NCBI RefSeq assembly: GCF_000718015.1
Contig: NZ_JODY01000003.1
Span: 62,001 to 126,000 of the forward strand
Direction: 5' to 3'
Length of the DNA stretch: 64,000 nt
Source of the DNA: Streptomyces catenulae
GTDB lineage: Bacteria; Actinomycetota; Actinomycetes; Streptomycetales; Streptomycetaceae
The notes under the pieces are model-generated. The model ran no database searches. It saw only the letters and a program-made list of their open reading frames with translations, and had not been told where the DNA came from. Positions 9,764 to 17,829 of the stretch are shown here, in pieces; position 1 is the stretch's first letter, and the number at the start of each line of letters is the position of its first letter. The position numbers and the translations under genes were made by a program.

Positions 9764-10534
9764 CTATACCCCGGATGAGTGGAGGGCCGAGCGCAGCGAC
9801 GGGTCGTCCAGCGCCCGCGGGCCGTGCAGCGCCAGCGCGGTCAGGGCGTCCCCGGAGGCCGGGCGGCCGGTCCCGGCGGCGCGGCGCAACCGGCCCGCGC
9901 CCGCCTCCGTCGCCCAGCGGGCGGCCGGGCGGTACTCGGCGCGCGCCGTCGCCCACGTACCGGCGGTGAGGACGAGCGGCAGCGCGAACCAGCCGAGCAG
10001 CGGCCCGACGGCGCGCTCCGGCGGCGCCTGCCAGACCGCCGCGGCGGCGGCCAGCAGCACCACGAGGGTGGCGGCCCGCACCTGCCGCAGCGCCTCGCGG
10101 AGACCGCGGTACGGGTCGGTCCGCGGCGCCAGACCGGCGGCCGTCAGCCGCTCCGTGAGGGACCGCAGCGCCTCCGTGGCGGCGAGCCCGTCGCGGATGG
10201 CGGGGATGCGGCGCTGACCGTCGGCGCCGATGGCGGCGAGGACCGCGCACTCGACGGCGTCCCGGCCGACCGGGTCGACGACCGTGGCCCAGCCGGTGTG
10301 CGCCAGCAGGAGGCGGCGCTGCTGCGCCATCGACACCAGGGTGACGTCGGCGACCCGGTCCGGCCCGCCCGCCAGGAACGCCGTCTCGTACAGCGTCGGC
10401 CCGTACGGCGGTCCGGGCTCCGGGACGGCCGACGGGTGGGGCGGTTGCGGCGGCAGGGCGCGGGCGGTGCGGCAGACGCGGAGGCAGGCGACGGCGGTGG
10501 CGAGCACGGCGACGGCGAGAAAGAGGAGCCCCAT
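9764..10534 (-). CDS. TIGR04222 domain membrane protein without Cys-rich tail
   Basis: A 256-residue membrane protein with a short N-terminal transmembrane segment (MGLLFLAVAVLATAVACL), a cytoplasmic-looking domain (ETAFLAGGPDRVADVTLVSM, DAVECAVLAAIG) and two hydrophobic segments near residues 152-200. It is a paralogue of the product at 10657-11691: both share the xIAFLxGGPxRVxD and RDAVExAVL blocks. It ends soon after the last membrane segment and lacks the Cys/Gly/His tail of its neighbour. It is last in the DUF692 operon, 122 bp after the previous stop and without a clear ribosome site. Function unknown. Confidence 0.8.
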   Translation of the reverse strand: MGLLFLAVAVLATAVACLRVCRTARALPPQPPHPSAVPEPGPPYGPTLYETAFLAGGPDRVADVTLVSMAQQRRLLLAHTGWATVVDPVGRDAVECAVLAAIGADGQRRIPAIRDGLAATEALRSLTERLTAAGLAPRTDPYRGLREALRQVRAATLVVLLAAAAAVWQAPPERAVGPLLGWFALPLVLTAGTWATARAEYRPAARWATEAGAGRLRRAAGTGRPASGDALTALALHGPRALDDPSLRSALHSSGV

Positions 10535-10656
10535 GGCGAAATTTCTACGGGAACACCTGTCCGGCCGCCACGGCGTATCTCAGGATGTGGGAACCGGGCG
10601 GGCGGCCCCGGGGCGTGGCCGGAACCGGCCCCCGCCCCGCCGCGCCCGCCCCGCGC

Positions 10657-11691
10657 TCAACCGCCGCACGAGGACCCGCAGGAGGACCCGCCGCCCCCGC
10701 ACGACGACCCGCCGCCACAGGAGGACCCGCAGGACGAGCCCCCGTGGTGCGAACCGCCGCAGGACGAGCCGCCGCCGTGGTGCGAGCCGCCGCACGAGGA
10801 GCCGCCGCCGTGGTGGTGCGAGCCCCCGCAGCTCGACCCGCCGGACGTCCCGCACCAGGCCGGGCCGTCGGACGCGTCGTTCCAGCCGCTGTCGCCGTCG
10901 GACGACGACGCGCCGTTCACGGCCATCGCGGTCCGGGCCTGGGCCAGCTGCTCCCGCAGCACTTCGTCCGTGAGCAGCGTGGCGCTGCCGATCGCCACCA
11001 GGAGCGCCGCCGGGACCGCCGGGTTCAGGGCCGCGAGCGGATGGTGGGTGGCCTGGGCCGCCCGCAGCGCGAGCCGCCCCGGCTCCGTCAGCCGCCGCCC
11101 GCCGCTCTGCCGGCAGATCCCGCCGACGACCAACGCCACGACCACCGCGGGCACGATCACCACCACGGTGGGCACCTCGACCGGATCCGTGTCGAGGTGA
11201 CCGGTGACGGTGAGCAGCAGGGCGCACAGGAGCAGCACCACGGAGCCCGCCATCTGGGAACCGGCCCACACCCGGGCGGGCCGCCCGCGCGCCGGGCGCC
11301 GCATCAGCCCGCGATCGGCGAGCCGGTCGCCGATCGCCTGGACCGCGGGATCGGTCATCGCGCGGCGCCGTACCTCGGCCAGCGCGCCACCGGGCGTCGC
11401 CGCCGCGGCGTTCAGCACGGCCGCCTCCACGGCGTCGCGCGGGTCGTTGCGGAGCACGGTCAGCACACCGGGCTCGCCGACGGCCGCCCGGCCGTCCTCG
11501 TGCAGCGCGGCGACGGCGGCGTCCACCACACGGGCGGGACCGCCGCCCAGGAACGCGATCTCCCACACGTCGTGGGTGGGCGCGTCCACCAGCCGGATCC
11601 GGTTCTCCGGACGCCGCCCGCGGACGGTGGCCACGATCAGGCCCGCCGAGGACAGCACCACCACCACGTACACCCAGGCAATGAAGGACAC
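10657..11691 (-). CDS. TIGR04222 membrane protein with Cys/Gly/His-rich C-terminal tail
   Basis: A 344-residue protein with an N-terminal membrane segment, the TIGR04222 core (EIAFLGGGPARVVDAAV, DPRDAVEAAVLNA), two central membrane helices (SVVLLLCALLL and VVVIVPAVVVALVVGGI) and a tail from residue 280 to the end. The tail has 9 Cys, 8 of them in SSCG units, with His-rich spacers (SHHHGGG, SHHGGG, SHHGG). The GTG start is 5 nt after GGAGGTGA, whose TGA is the stop of the preceding gene, so translation is coupled. Its neighbour two genes upstream is a DUF692 iron oxygenase, a family known to modify cysteines in peptide substrates. I infer that the tail is either the modified substrate or a metal-binding module; neither is shown by sequence alone. 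Confidence 0.88.
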   Translation of the reverse strand: MSFIAWVYVVVVLSSAGLIVATVRGRRPENRIRLVDAPTHDVWEIAFLGGGPARVVDAAVAALHEDGRAAVGEPGVLTVLRNDPRDAVEAAVLNAAAATPGGALAEVRRRAMTDPAVQAIGDRLADRGLMRRPARGRPARVWAGSQMAGSVVLLLCALLLTVTGHLDTDPVEVPTVVVIVPAVVVALVVGGICRQSGGRRLTEPGRLALRAAQATHHPLAALNPAVPAALLVAIGSATLLTDEVLREQLAQARTAMAVNGASSSDGDSGWNDASDGPAWCGTSGGSSCGGSHHHGGGSSCGGSHHGGGSSCGGSHHGGSSCGSSCGGGSSCGGGGSSCGSSCGG

Positions 11692-11696
11692 CGCGG

Positions 11697-12254
11697 TCAC
11701 CTCCGGTGCGAGGCGGACCGGACGGCCCGCAGAAGTCGGGAGAGCAAGGGGGAGCGGGTGAGCCGGGCCAGGGGCCCGGTGCGGGGCGGCCGGGGGCCCG
11801 CCCGGTCCTGCCACCACCGCGTGAGCCGGGCCCGCGCCCCGGCGTCGTCCGGCCGCCCCTGCGCCAGCAGATGGGCGGCGAAGTCCAGGGCGTCGCGCCG
11901 GTGACCGCCGGTCAGCGGGCGGCCGCGGGCGTAGGCGAGGAACGCCGGGCGGTAGCCCGCCCCCAGGATCTCGGGCAGCTCGGGCGCGATCTTCGCGATC
12001 ACCGTGGCCCGCTTGGCGACCAGCGCCCGCCGCTGCACCTCCAGCCGTACGGGATCGAACCCCTCGGGCACCGGCGCCCCGGCGACCAGCGCCGCCAGCA
12101 GCTCCTCCTGGGCGCGGGCCAGACGGGCGCGGGCGGCCTCGGTGGCGTCCGGGGCGGGGACGTGCCGGGGGGCGTGCGCCGACTCCCGGGCGCCCGGGGT
12201 GTCCGCCGTCCGTATCGGGCCGTGGTCCGGTCCGCCGTCAGGCCGCCGCGTCAT
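11697..12254 (-). CDS. Probable partner protein of the DUF692 oxygenase (MbnC/DUF2063-like by position)
   Basis: A 185-residue soluble protein. The first 45 residues are low-complexity. The core ([19 protein letters not shown], then [19 protein letters not shown], then [17 protein letters not shown] and [13 protein letters not shown]) has the order and spacing of helices seen in the N-terminal half of DUF2063/MbnC proteins, which hold the substrate for DUF692 enzymes. That likeness is by eye and weak. The ATG at 12254 is 6 nt after GGAGGGGG and overlaps the DUF692 gene by 17 bp; its stop lies inside the ribosome site of the TIGR04222 gene. Overlap on both sides argues that the three products work together. 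No signal peptide or membrane segment. Confidence 0.7.
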   Translation of the reverse strand: MTRRPDGGPDHGPIRTADTPGARESAHAPRHVPAPDATEAARARLARAQEELLAALVAGAPVPEGFDPVRLEVQRRALVAKRATVIAKIAPELPEILGAGYRPAFLAYARGRPLTGGHRRDALDFAAHLLAQGRPDDAGARARLTRWWQDRAGPRPPRTGPLARLTRSPLLSRLLRAVRSASHRR

Positions 12255-13080
12255 GCCGGGCCCCCTCCAGCACCGCACGGATCGCGGTCAGCTCCCCGGC
12301 CAGCTCACCGGGCTCGGGGAAGTCCTCGTCGCGCTCCAGCAGCACCCCGGGCGGCACCGTCCGCGCGCACAGCTCCGCGAGGACGTCCAGCACCGGACGG
12401 GTCACCGGATGGGCGTGGCTGTCGTGCCACACACCGTCGCGCTCCACACCGCCCGCGACGTGCACATAGGCGAGCGCCTCCAGCGGCAGCGCGTCCAGGA
12501 CGGTGGCCGGATCCTCACCCCGGTTGACGTGGTTGGTGTGCAGATTGGCGACGTCGACGAGGAGCCGCACACCGGTCCGCTCGACCAGTTCGGTCAGGAA
12601 CTGCCCCTCGGTCAGCTCCTCACCGGGCCAGGAGAGGAGCGCCGCGATGTTCTCCAGCGCCAGCGGCACCGGCAGCGCCTCCTGGGCGATCCGCACATTG
12701 GCGCAGAGCACGTCGAGCGCGTCGCGGGTGCGCGGCACCGGCAGCAGATGGCCCGCCTCCAGCGGCGGCGAACCGGTCGCCGGACCCCCGGCCCGGACGA
12801 ACGCGAGATGCTCGGTGACCAGCGGCGCGTCCAGCGCCACCGCACGCTCGGCGAGCGCCGTCAGCCGCCCCGGGTCGGGCCGGTCGGCGCCGCCCAACCC
12901 CAGCGACACCCCGTGCGGGACCACCGTCAGACCCCGGGCGCGCAACTCCTGGAGCGCCGGGGGCAGATGGTCGGGGCAGAGGTTCTCGGCCACCACCTCG
13001 ACCCAGTCCAGGCCGTCGAACCCGGCGATCTCCGCGGCGATCTCCGGCCGCCATCCGATGCCTGTTCCCAGGCGTTCCAT
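12238..13080 (-). CDS. DUF692 family multinuclear non-haem iron oxygenase (MNIO)
   Basis: A 280-residue TIM-barrel enzyme of the DUF692/MbnB/TglH family, which uses two or three iron ions and O2 to rearrange or excise atoms at peptide cysteines. Candidate iron ligands are all present in order: Glu28/Glu32 in WVEVVAEN, His56 in PHGVSLGLG, Glu90-His91 in TEHLAF, Glu143-Asn144 in LENIA, Asp176 and His181 in [11 protein letters not shown], His207 in YVHVAGG, His222/His224 in DSHAHPV and Glu249 in LLERD. An intact ligand set predicts an active enzyme. It is first in an operon ending with two TIGR04222 proteins, the first bearing a Cys-rich tail. The ATG at 13080 follows GGGGGAG at short spacing. 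Confidence 0.9.
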   Translation of the reverse strand: MERLGTGIGWRPEIAAEIAGFDGLDWVEVVAENLCPDHLPPALQELRARGLTVVPHGVSLGLGGADRPDPGRLTALAERAVALDAPLVTEHLAFVRAGGPATGSPPLEAGHLLPVPRTRDALDVLCANVRIAQEALPVPLALENIAALLSWPGEELTEGQFLTELVERTGVRLLVDVANLHTNHVNRGEDPATVLDALPLEALAYVHVAGGVERDGVWHDSHAHPVTRPVLDVLAELCARTVPPGVLLERDEDFPEPGELAGELTAIRAVLEGARHDAAA

Positions 13081-13182
13081 GCGCTCCCCCTTGCACTGCC
13101 GTACTCACCGGTACTTCACCCCGGCGCCGCCCGCCGAACCCTGCGCGCACCGGGTTCAGAGCTGGATTTGAGCTTCCCCGCG

Positions 13183-13201
13183 CGGCCCGCGCCGCGGGCC
13201 G
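13183..13201 (-). terminator. Terminator hairpin after the LysE exporter gene
   Basis: Perfect 8-bp stem CGGCCCGC / GCGGGCCG with a 3-nt loop, 8 bp past the LysE stop. Confidence 0.55.
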
Positions 13202-13208
13202 TACGCCG

Positions 13209-13871
13209 TCAGCGCGCCACCTCGAACCCGGCGGCCGTCCCCAGGGCCAGCAACACCCCGCCGGTGGCCTGATCCAGCCGCCGCCGCACCCGGGGACGCC
13301 CGAAGAAGGCGCGCGCCCGGTGGACGGCGCAGGCCAGGGTGCCCAGCCACACCACGCCCAGCACGGCGTGCACCGCCACCAGCAGCAGCGTGGTCGCCAC
13401 CACCGGTGCGCCGTGCGGGATGAACTGCGGCAGCAGCGACAGGTAGACGACGCCGACCTTGGGGTTGAGGACGTTGGTCAGCAGCCCGGTGCGGAACGCC
13501 CGCAGCGGCGAGATCCCGGCCGCGCCCGCGCCGTCCGCCGTCCCCTCGGCGACGGCCGGGGCCGCCTCGCCCGGGGCGGTACGGTCGCGCCGCGCGGCCC
13601 GCAGGGCCTGGACGCCCAGCCACATCAGATACAGCGCCCCGGCCACCCGCAGCGCCCCGTACGCCGCCTCGGAGGCGGACAGCATCGCCGTCAGCCCGAC
13701 CGCCCCGGCCAGCCCCCAGACGAAGCACCCGGCGGCGATGCCGAAGGCGCTGCACAGCGCGGCCCGCCGCCCCGAACCGAGCGCGGTGCGCAGCACGACG
13801 GCGAAGTCGGGCCCCGGCGAGACGGTCAGCAGCGCGGCGACGGCGGTGAAGCCGAGAAGAGACGTGAACAC
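13209..13871 (-). CDS. LysE/RhtB family amino-acid exporter
   Basis: Integral membrane exporter of 220 residues with about six hydrophobic segments, the usual size for the family. The N-terminal signature SPGPDFAVVLRTALGSGRRAA (after LTV) and the mid-protein FRTGLLTNVLNPKVGVVYLSLLPQFI are typical RhtB/LysE motifs. The substrate is probably an amino acid or related metabolite but cannot be named. The GTG at 13871 has no Shine-Dalgarno; TACCTT ends 6 nt upstream, indicating leaderless transcription. Confidence 0.92.
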   Translation of the reverse strand: MFTSLLGFTAVAALLTVSPGPDFAVVLRTALGSGRRAALCSAFGIAAGCFVWGLAGAVGLTAMLSASEAAYGALRVAGALYLMWLGVQALRAARRDRTAPGEAAPAVAEGTADGAGAAGISPLRAFRTGLLTNVLNPKVGVVYLSLLPQFIPHGAPVVATTLLLVAVHAVLGVVWLGTLACAVHRARAFFGRPRVRRRLDQATGGVLLALGTAAGFEVAR

Positions 13872-13877
13872 GCCACA

Positions 13878-13883
13878 AAGGTA
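13878..13883 (-). promoter_or_regulatory. -10 element of a probable leaderless promoter (LysE exporter)
   Basis: TACCTT on the minus strand, matching TANNNT, ends 6 nt before the GTG at 13871 in the absence of any Shine-Dalgarno. Confidence 0.45.
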
Positions 13884-13985
13884 CGGGTCGGGTTCCGGCC
13901 ACCGGCAGGGGGCCCGGGATTCCGCCCGCCCCGGGCCACGCCCCGCCCCGGGCCACACCCCGCCGCGGTGCCCCGCTGCCGACGC

Positions 13986-14741
13986 CTACGGCCGTCGACC
14001 CCCGGGCAGCGGGCAGAACGGATCGCCGCCCTCGGCCACCACGGTCGGGCCGGGGGCGATCTCGGTGAAGCCCGCGTCGTGGACCACCGGGAGCCCGCCG
14101 CGGGTCAGCCCGTCCCAGGCGTCCGCCGGTGCGGTCCGTACCGACAGCGGGAAACCGGCGTCCCGCCAGGCCGCGCGCTCCGGTGCGGACAGCTCCCACC
14201 AGGCCAGCTGCGCGCCGTGCCCGGCCTGCGCCATGGTCTTGCCCGCCGACATCGTCACGCCCGGGTTGAGCCAGAGCACCGGATTCCCGGCGGGCGGCGC
14301 GGACGGCGGCTCCGGGTCGTCCAGTTCGGTGCCGGAGACCTGGAGGCGGGCCAGGTCCTTGGGCCAGCCGTCGAGCGGTACCGGGGGATGGACGCGGACC
14401 TCGGCATGGTCGCCGGTCACCGTGATGCCCGGCAGCGCCTCGGCCCGCCGCCACTCGGCGCCGCGCGCCCGCCGCACCACCTTGCGGATCCGGGCGTCCT
14501 GCCAGTCCCGGACGGCCGCGGCCCACTCGCCGTCGCCGGTGGCGCGGGCGTCGGAGAGCAGCACCAGCACGGCGCGGGCGGCCGTCTCCAGCGCGTCGGT
14601 GCGCGCCGGGGGAGCGGCCCGCTCGATGCGGACGACGAGCGGCAGGACGAACTGCGGTGAGGCGTCCCGCTCCGCCGCGCTCCTCAGGTGCGCGCCGACC
14701 GCGGTCGAGGAGGCGGTGTCATGGGCTTCGGTGCTGGTCAT
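13986..14741 (-). CDS. Peptidyl-tRNA hydrolase (PTH2)-like protein
   Basis: A 251-residue soluble protein. The C-terminal half carries LWLNPGVTMSAGKTMAQAGHGAQLAWW, close to the PTH2 signature (K/MSxGKxAAQxxHA), with a downstream LPVVHDAGFTEIAPGPTVVA that fits the end of that fold. The N-terminal 110 residues are an extra helical region (DALETAARAVLVLLSDARATGDGEWA). Actinobacteria also have a standard Pth, so this is probably accessory and may act on another aminoacyl or peptidyl ester. The ATG at 14741 begins MTSTEAHDT. It is divergent from the ABC transporter gene, with about 150 bp between them. Confidence 0.75.
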   Translation of the reverse strand: MTSTEAHDTASSTAVGAHLRSAAERDASPQFVLPLVVRIERAAPPARTDALETAARAVLVLLSDARATGDGEWAAAVRDWQDARIRKVVRRARGAEWRRAEALPGITVTGDHAEVRVHPPVPLDGWPKDLARLQVSGTELDDPEPPSAPPAGNPVLWLNPGVTMSAGKTMAQAGHGAQLAWWELSAPERAAWRDAGFPLSVRTAPADAWDGLTRGGLPVVHDAGFTEIAPGPTVVAEGGDPFCPLPGGRRP

Positions 14742-14891
14742 CCGCCCAGTGTGCCAGCCGCTCCGACGCCGTCCGCGCGCCGATCGGTACGGCTTCGAGG
14801 GCCCTTCCCCGGGTGACGAGGTCCGGGGAACGGCCCCGCGACCGCCGCCGTTGGCACGGTGAGGACGGGGACGGGACGGCGAGGAGGGGCC

Positions 14892-15929
14892 ATGCGGTTG
14901 GACGGTGTCGGCCGGAGGTACGGAGTGCGCGGGCCGTGGGTGGTGCGCGGGGTGGACCTCGATCTGCCGCAGCGCGCGCTGGTACGGGTCGAGGGGGCCA
15001 ACGGCAGCGGGAAGTCCACCCTGTTGCGGCTGTGCGCCGGGATCGACCGCCCCACCACGGGCCGGATCCGCGGCCGCCCCCGCACCGCGTACGTCCCCGA
15101 ACGCTTCCCGCCCGCACTGCCGTTCACGGCCCTCGGGTACCTCACCCACCTGGGCCGGGTGCACGGGCTGCGCGGCCCGGCGGCGGCCCGGGCGGCCGGG
15201 GTGTGGCTGGAGCGGTTCGGCGCCGCGGGGCACGCCGGTACGCCGCTGTCCGCGCTGTCGAAGGGCACCAGCCAGAAGGTGGCGGTCGCTCAGGCGCTGC
15301 TCGCCGCACCGGAGTTGCTCGTGCTGGACGAGGCGTGGACGGGGCTGGACGCCGCGGCCCGGGGCGAGTTGGACCGCGCGGTCGCCGAGCGGGTCGCCGA
15401 CGGCGCGACGGTCCTCTTCGTCGACCACGACCCCCGGCGGCTGGCCGGTGCGGCCGACGCCTGCCACCGCATCGCCGACGGGCGGCTGCGTCCCGCGCCG
15501 CAGCCCTCGGACGCGGCGGACCGCCCCGCGGAGGCCGGGCCCCGGGTGACGGTCCACGCCGAGCCGCCCGGCGCCGGTGGGGAGCTGCCCGGGGAGTTGC
15601 CGGGGCGGCCCGTGACCGTGCGGGAGCCGGACGGCACGGCCCGGCTGACGGTACCCGCCGCGTACTCCGACGCGCTGCTGCGGGCCCTGCTGACGGCCCG
15701 TCCGCCGTGGCACATCCGGACGGTGGCCGCCCCGGCGGGGCCGCGGTCGGAGAGCCCAGCGGGCGGCTGTGGTGCCGTACCCGACGCGGGGGAGCCGGAC
15801 GGCGGGACGGCGGCCCTTGGCGCCGTCCCGGAGGGCTCCGCGCCCCGGGCCGCGACCGGTCCGGCCCCGGCGGGCTCCGCCTCCCCGGCCGTCACCTCTC
15901 CGGCAGGCACGGAAGGAGGCTCCCGGTGA
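14892..15929 (+). CDS. ABC exporter ATP-binding protein with a C-terminal extension
   Basis: A 345-residue ATPase subunit. Walker A (EGANGSGKST) is at residues 34-43, the signature is LSKGTSQKVAVAQALL, a common variant in DrrA/CcmA-like exporters, Walker B is LLVLDEAWTGLD, and the H-loop is VDHD. The ATPase ends near residue 200. The remaining 140 residues are Pro/Gly/Ala-rich with a short folded-looking stretch (VREPDGTARLTVPAAYSDALLRALL). Good ribosome site (GAGGAGGGG) before the ATG. The stop overlaps the permease start (GTGA), so the two form a transporter. Substrate unknown. Confidence 0.88.
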   Translation: MRLDGVGRRYGVRGPWVVRGVDLDLPQRALVRVEGANGSGKSTLLRLCAGIDRPTTGRIRGRPRTAYVPERFPPALPFTALGYLTHLGRVHGLRGPAAARAAGVWLERFGAAGHAGTPLSALSKGTSQKVAVAQALLAAPELLVLDEAWTGLDAAARGELDRAVAERVADGATVLFVDHDPRRLAGAADACHRIADGRLRPAPQPSDAADRPAEAGPRVTVHAEPPGAGGELPGELPGRPVTVREPDGTARLTVPAAYSDALLRALLTARPPWHIRTVAAPAGPRSESPAGGCGAVPDAGEPDGGTAALGAVPEGSAPRAATGPAPAGSASPAVTSPAGTEGGSR

Positions 15930-16594
15930 TCGCCCTGCTGCGCTATCAGACGGGCCTGCTGCTCGGCTCGCACCGCTGGCTGCCGCCGGTACTGCTGTAC
16001 GCCGGGTTCCTGGTCGTCGGGGTCGGGGCGGGCAGTCCGGTGCTCGACGCCTTCGCGTTCGCCGCGGCGGCGCTGCTGCCGCTGACGGTCTGGCTGACCC
16101 GGGTCTGTGTGACCAACGAGCCGCCTGCCGCCCGTAGTTGCGTCGCCACCGCGGCGGGCCCGGCGCGGGCGCACCTCGCGGCGGTGCTGACGGCGGCCCT
16201 CGTCGCGCTGCCGCCCGCGCTCGCGGGGACGGCGTTCGTCGCGCTCTTCTCCGACCCCCGCTCCAACGACCACCGGGTCGCCGTGGACCTGCTGCCCGCG
16301 ACGGCCTGCGGGCTTGCTGCCGCCGTGGTCTGTCTGCTGCTGGGCACCGCGGTCGGGGCGGTGTGCAACCGTCCGGTGCTGCACGGCACCGCGCTGCCGG
16401 TCTGCGCCGGGCTGCTCGGCTGCGTCGTCCTGGTCGTCCCGGCGCTCTCCCCGGCAAGCGCGGTGGTCCGGGGCCTGGTGGCGGGCTCGATGAGCGGTAC
16501 GGCCGCGATGCCGTGGCTGCCGCTCGGCGCCGCGATACCCCTGTCCGCCGGGCTGGTGGCCGCCGTCTGCCACCTCGCCGCCCGCCGGGGCTGA
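15926..16594 (+). CDS. ABC exporter membrane subunit
   Basis: A 222-residue protein with about six hydrophobic helices (LLLYAGFLVVGVGAG after position 20, LLPLTVWLTRVCV, VLTAALVALPPALAG, ATACGLAAAVVCLLLGTAVGA, LPVCAGLLGCVVLVVPAL, IPLSAGLVAAVCHLA), the permease of the pair. The GTG at 15926 overlaps the ATPase stop by 4 nt and follows AAGGAGG. No catalytic motif; function comes from its partner. It converges on zapE across a strong terminator. Confidence 0.8.
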   Translation: MIALLRYQTGLLLGSHRWLPPVLLYAGFLVVGVGAGSPVLDAFAFAAAALLPLTVWLTRVCVTNEPPAARSCVATAAGPARAHLAAVLTAALVALPPALAGTAFVALFSDPRSNDHRVAVDLLPATACGLAAAVVCLLLGTAVGAVCNRPVLHGTALPVCAGLLGCVVLVVPALSPASAVVRGLVAGSMSGTAAMPWLPLGAAIPLSAGLVAAVCHLAARRG

Positions 16595-16609
16595 CGGTCC
16601 GGCGCGGCG

Positions 16610-16638
16610 CACCGGCGGGGCACGGCGCCCCGCCGGTG
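16610..16638. terminator. Bidirectional terminator between the ABC permease and zapE
   Basis: Perfect 12-bp stem CACCGGCGGGGC / GCCCCGCCGGTG with a 5-nt loop, midway between two convergent stops. Confidence 0.85.
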
Positions 16639-16645
16639 GGTTGCG

Positions 16646-17761
16646 CTACGCGCCGGTGACCAGCGGGCCCGCGTCGCGGGCCAGGGCGGTCAGGCGGGAG
16701 ATCGCGCGGAAGTACTTCTTGCGGTAGCCGCCGCGCAGCATCTCCTCGCTGAACAGCTCGTCGAACGCCTTGCCGGAGGTGACCACGGGCACCTCACGGT
16801 CGTAGAGCCGGTCGGCGAGGACCACCAGGCGCAGCGCGGTCGACTGGTCCGGCACGGCCTGCACATCGGTGAGGCAGACCGCCTGGATGCCGTCGCACAT
16901 CGCGCCGTAGCGGCTCGGGTGCACCTTCGCCAGATGCTCCAGAAGGGAGGGGAAGTCGTCGAGCGAGGCGCCCGGCGTGCGGTACGCGGTGCGGGTGACG
17001 GTCTCGTCGTCGTACGGGGCGGGCGCCTCGGGCAGACCGCGGTGGCGGTAGTCCTCGCCGTCGATGCGCAGCGGCCGGAAGTGGGCGCTCAGGCCCTGGA
17101 TCTCGCGGAGGAAGTCGGCGGCGGCGAAGCGGCCCTCGCCGAGCTTGCCGGGCAGCGTGTTGGAGGTCGCGGCCAGCGCCACACCGGACTCCACCAGCCG
17201 GGACAGCAGGCTGGAGACCAGCACCGTGTCGCCGGGGTCGTCCAGCTCGAACTCGTCGATGCACAGCAGACGGTGGTCGCCGAGGGTGCGGACGGTCTCC
17301 TGGAAGCCGAGCGCGCCGACCAGGTTGGTCAGCTCGACGAAGGTGCCGAACGCCTTGCGCTCGGGCGGGGCGTCGGTGGCGTGCCACAGGGAGGCCAGCA
17401 GATGGGTCTTGCCGACGCCGTAGCCGCCGTCCAGGTAGACGCCGCGCGGGCCCTTGGGGGTGGCGGGCTTCTTCGCGAACCAGCGGCGTTTGCCGCCGAC
17501 GGCCGAGGCGCCGCCGCCGATGCCCGCGGCGAAGGCGCTGAGCACTGTCACCGCCTCGGCCTGGCTGGGCTGCTTCGGGTCCGGGAGGTAGGTGTCGAAG
17601 CGGGCGCCCTGGAAGCGCGGCGGCGGCACCATCTCGGCGACCAGCCGGTCGGCGGGGACGTGCGGGGCGCGGGAGGTCAGCGCGGCGGGCGCGGCGTCGG
17701 CGCCGTCCGGCGACTCGGCTATCGGCGCGGACGGAGAGGACGGGGGCTGGGAAGACGACAC
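16646..17761 (-). CDS. zapE: Cell division protein ZapE / AFG1-like ATPase
   Basis: A 371-residue AAA-type ATPase of the AFG1/ZapE family, which binds FtsZ in proteobacteria; the actinobacterial role is not settled. Walker A GGYGVGKTH is at residues 112-120, Walker B RLLCIDEFELDDPGD follows, and sensor 1 is LAATSNTLP. The C-terminal LVVLADRLYDREVPVVTSG and YRKKYFRAISRL are family motifs. The first 40 residues are a disordered Ser/Pro/Ala leader. The GTG at 17761 is preceded by GGAG and by TAGGCT 8 nt upstream, so the mRNA leader is very short. It is divergent from the RibD-like gene, with 68 bp between them. Confidence 0.88.
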   Translation of the reverse strand: MSSSQPPSSPSAPIAESPDGADAAPAALTSRAPHVPADRLVAEMVPPPRFQGARFDTYLPDPKQPSQAEAVTVLSAFAAGIGGGASAVGGKRRWFAKKPATPKGPRGVYLDGGYGVGKTHLLASLWHATDAPPERKAFGTFVELTNLVGALGFQETVRTLGDHRLLCIDEFELDDPGDTVLVSSLLSRLVESGVALAATSNTLPGKLGEGRFAAADFLREIQGLSAHFRPLRIDGEDYRHRGLPEAPAPYDDETVTRTAYRTPGASLDDFPSLLEHLAKVHPSRYGAMCDGIQAVCLTDVQAVPDQSTALRLVVLADRLYDREVPVVTSGKAFDELFSEEMLRGGYRKKYFRAISRLTALARDAGPLVTGA

Positions 17762-17829
17762 AGCGCTCCAGCCTAGTCGCTCCGTGGTGGGTCGAGGGCC
17801 GTCGGGCGAGCCATGTCACACTGCGGCCC

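Noticed and set aside
10740..10830. CRISPR-like short repeats
   Set aside because: The repeated units are coding repeats of the SSCG/SHHG tail, with no constant-length spacers.
13986..16457. An 823-codon minus-strand frame
   Set aside because: Only the last 251 codons, the PTH2-like protein from the ATG at 14741, are real; the rest is antisense to the ABC pair.
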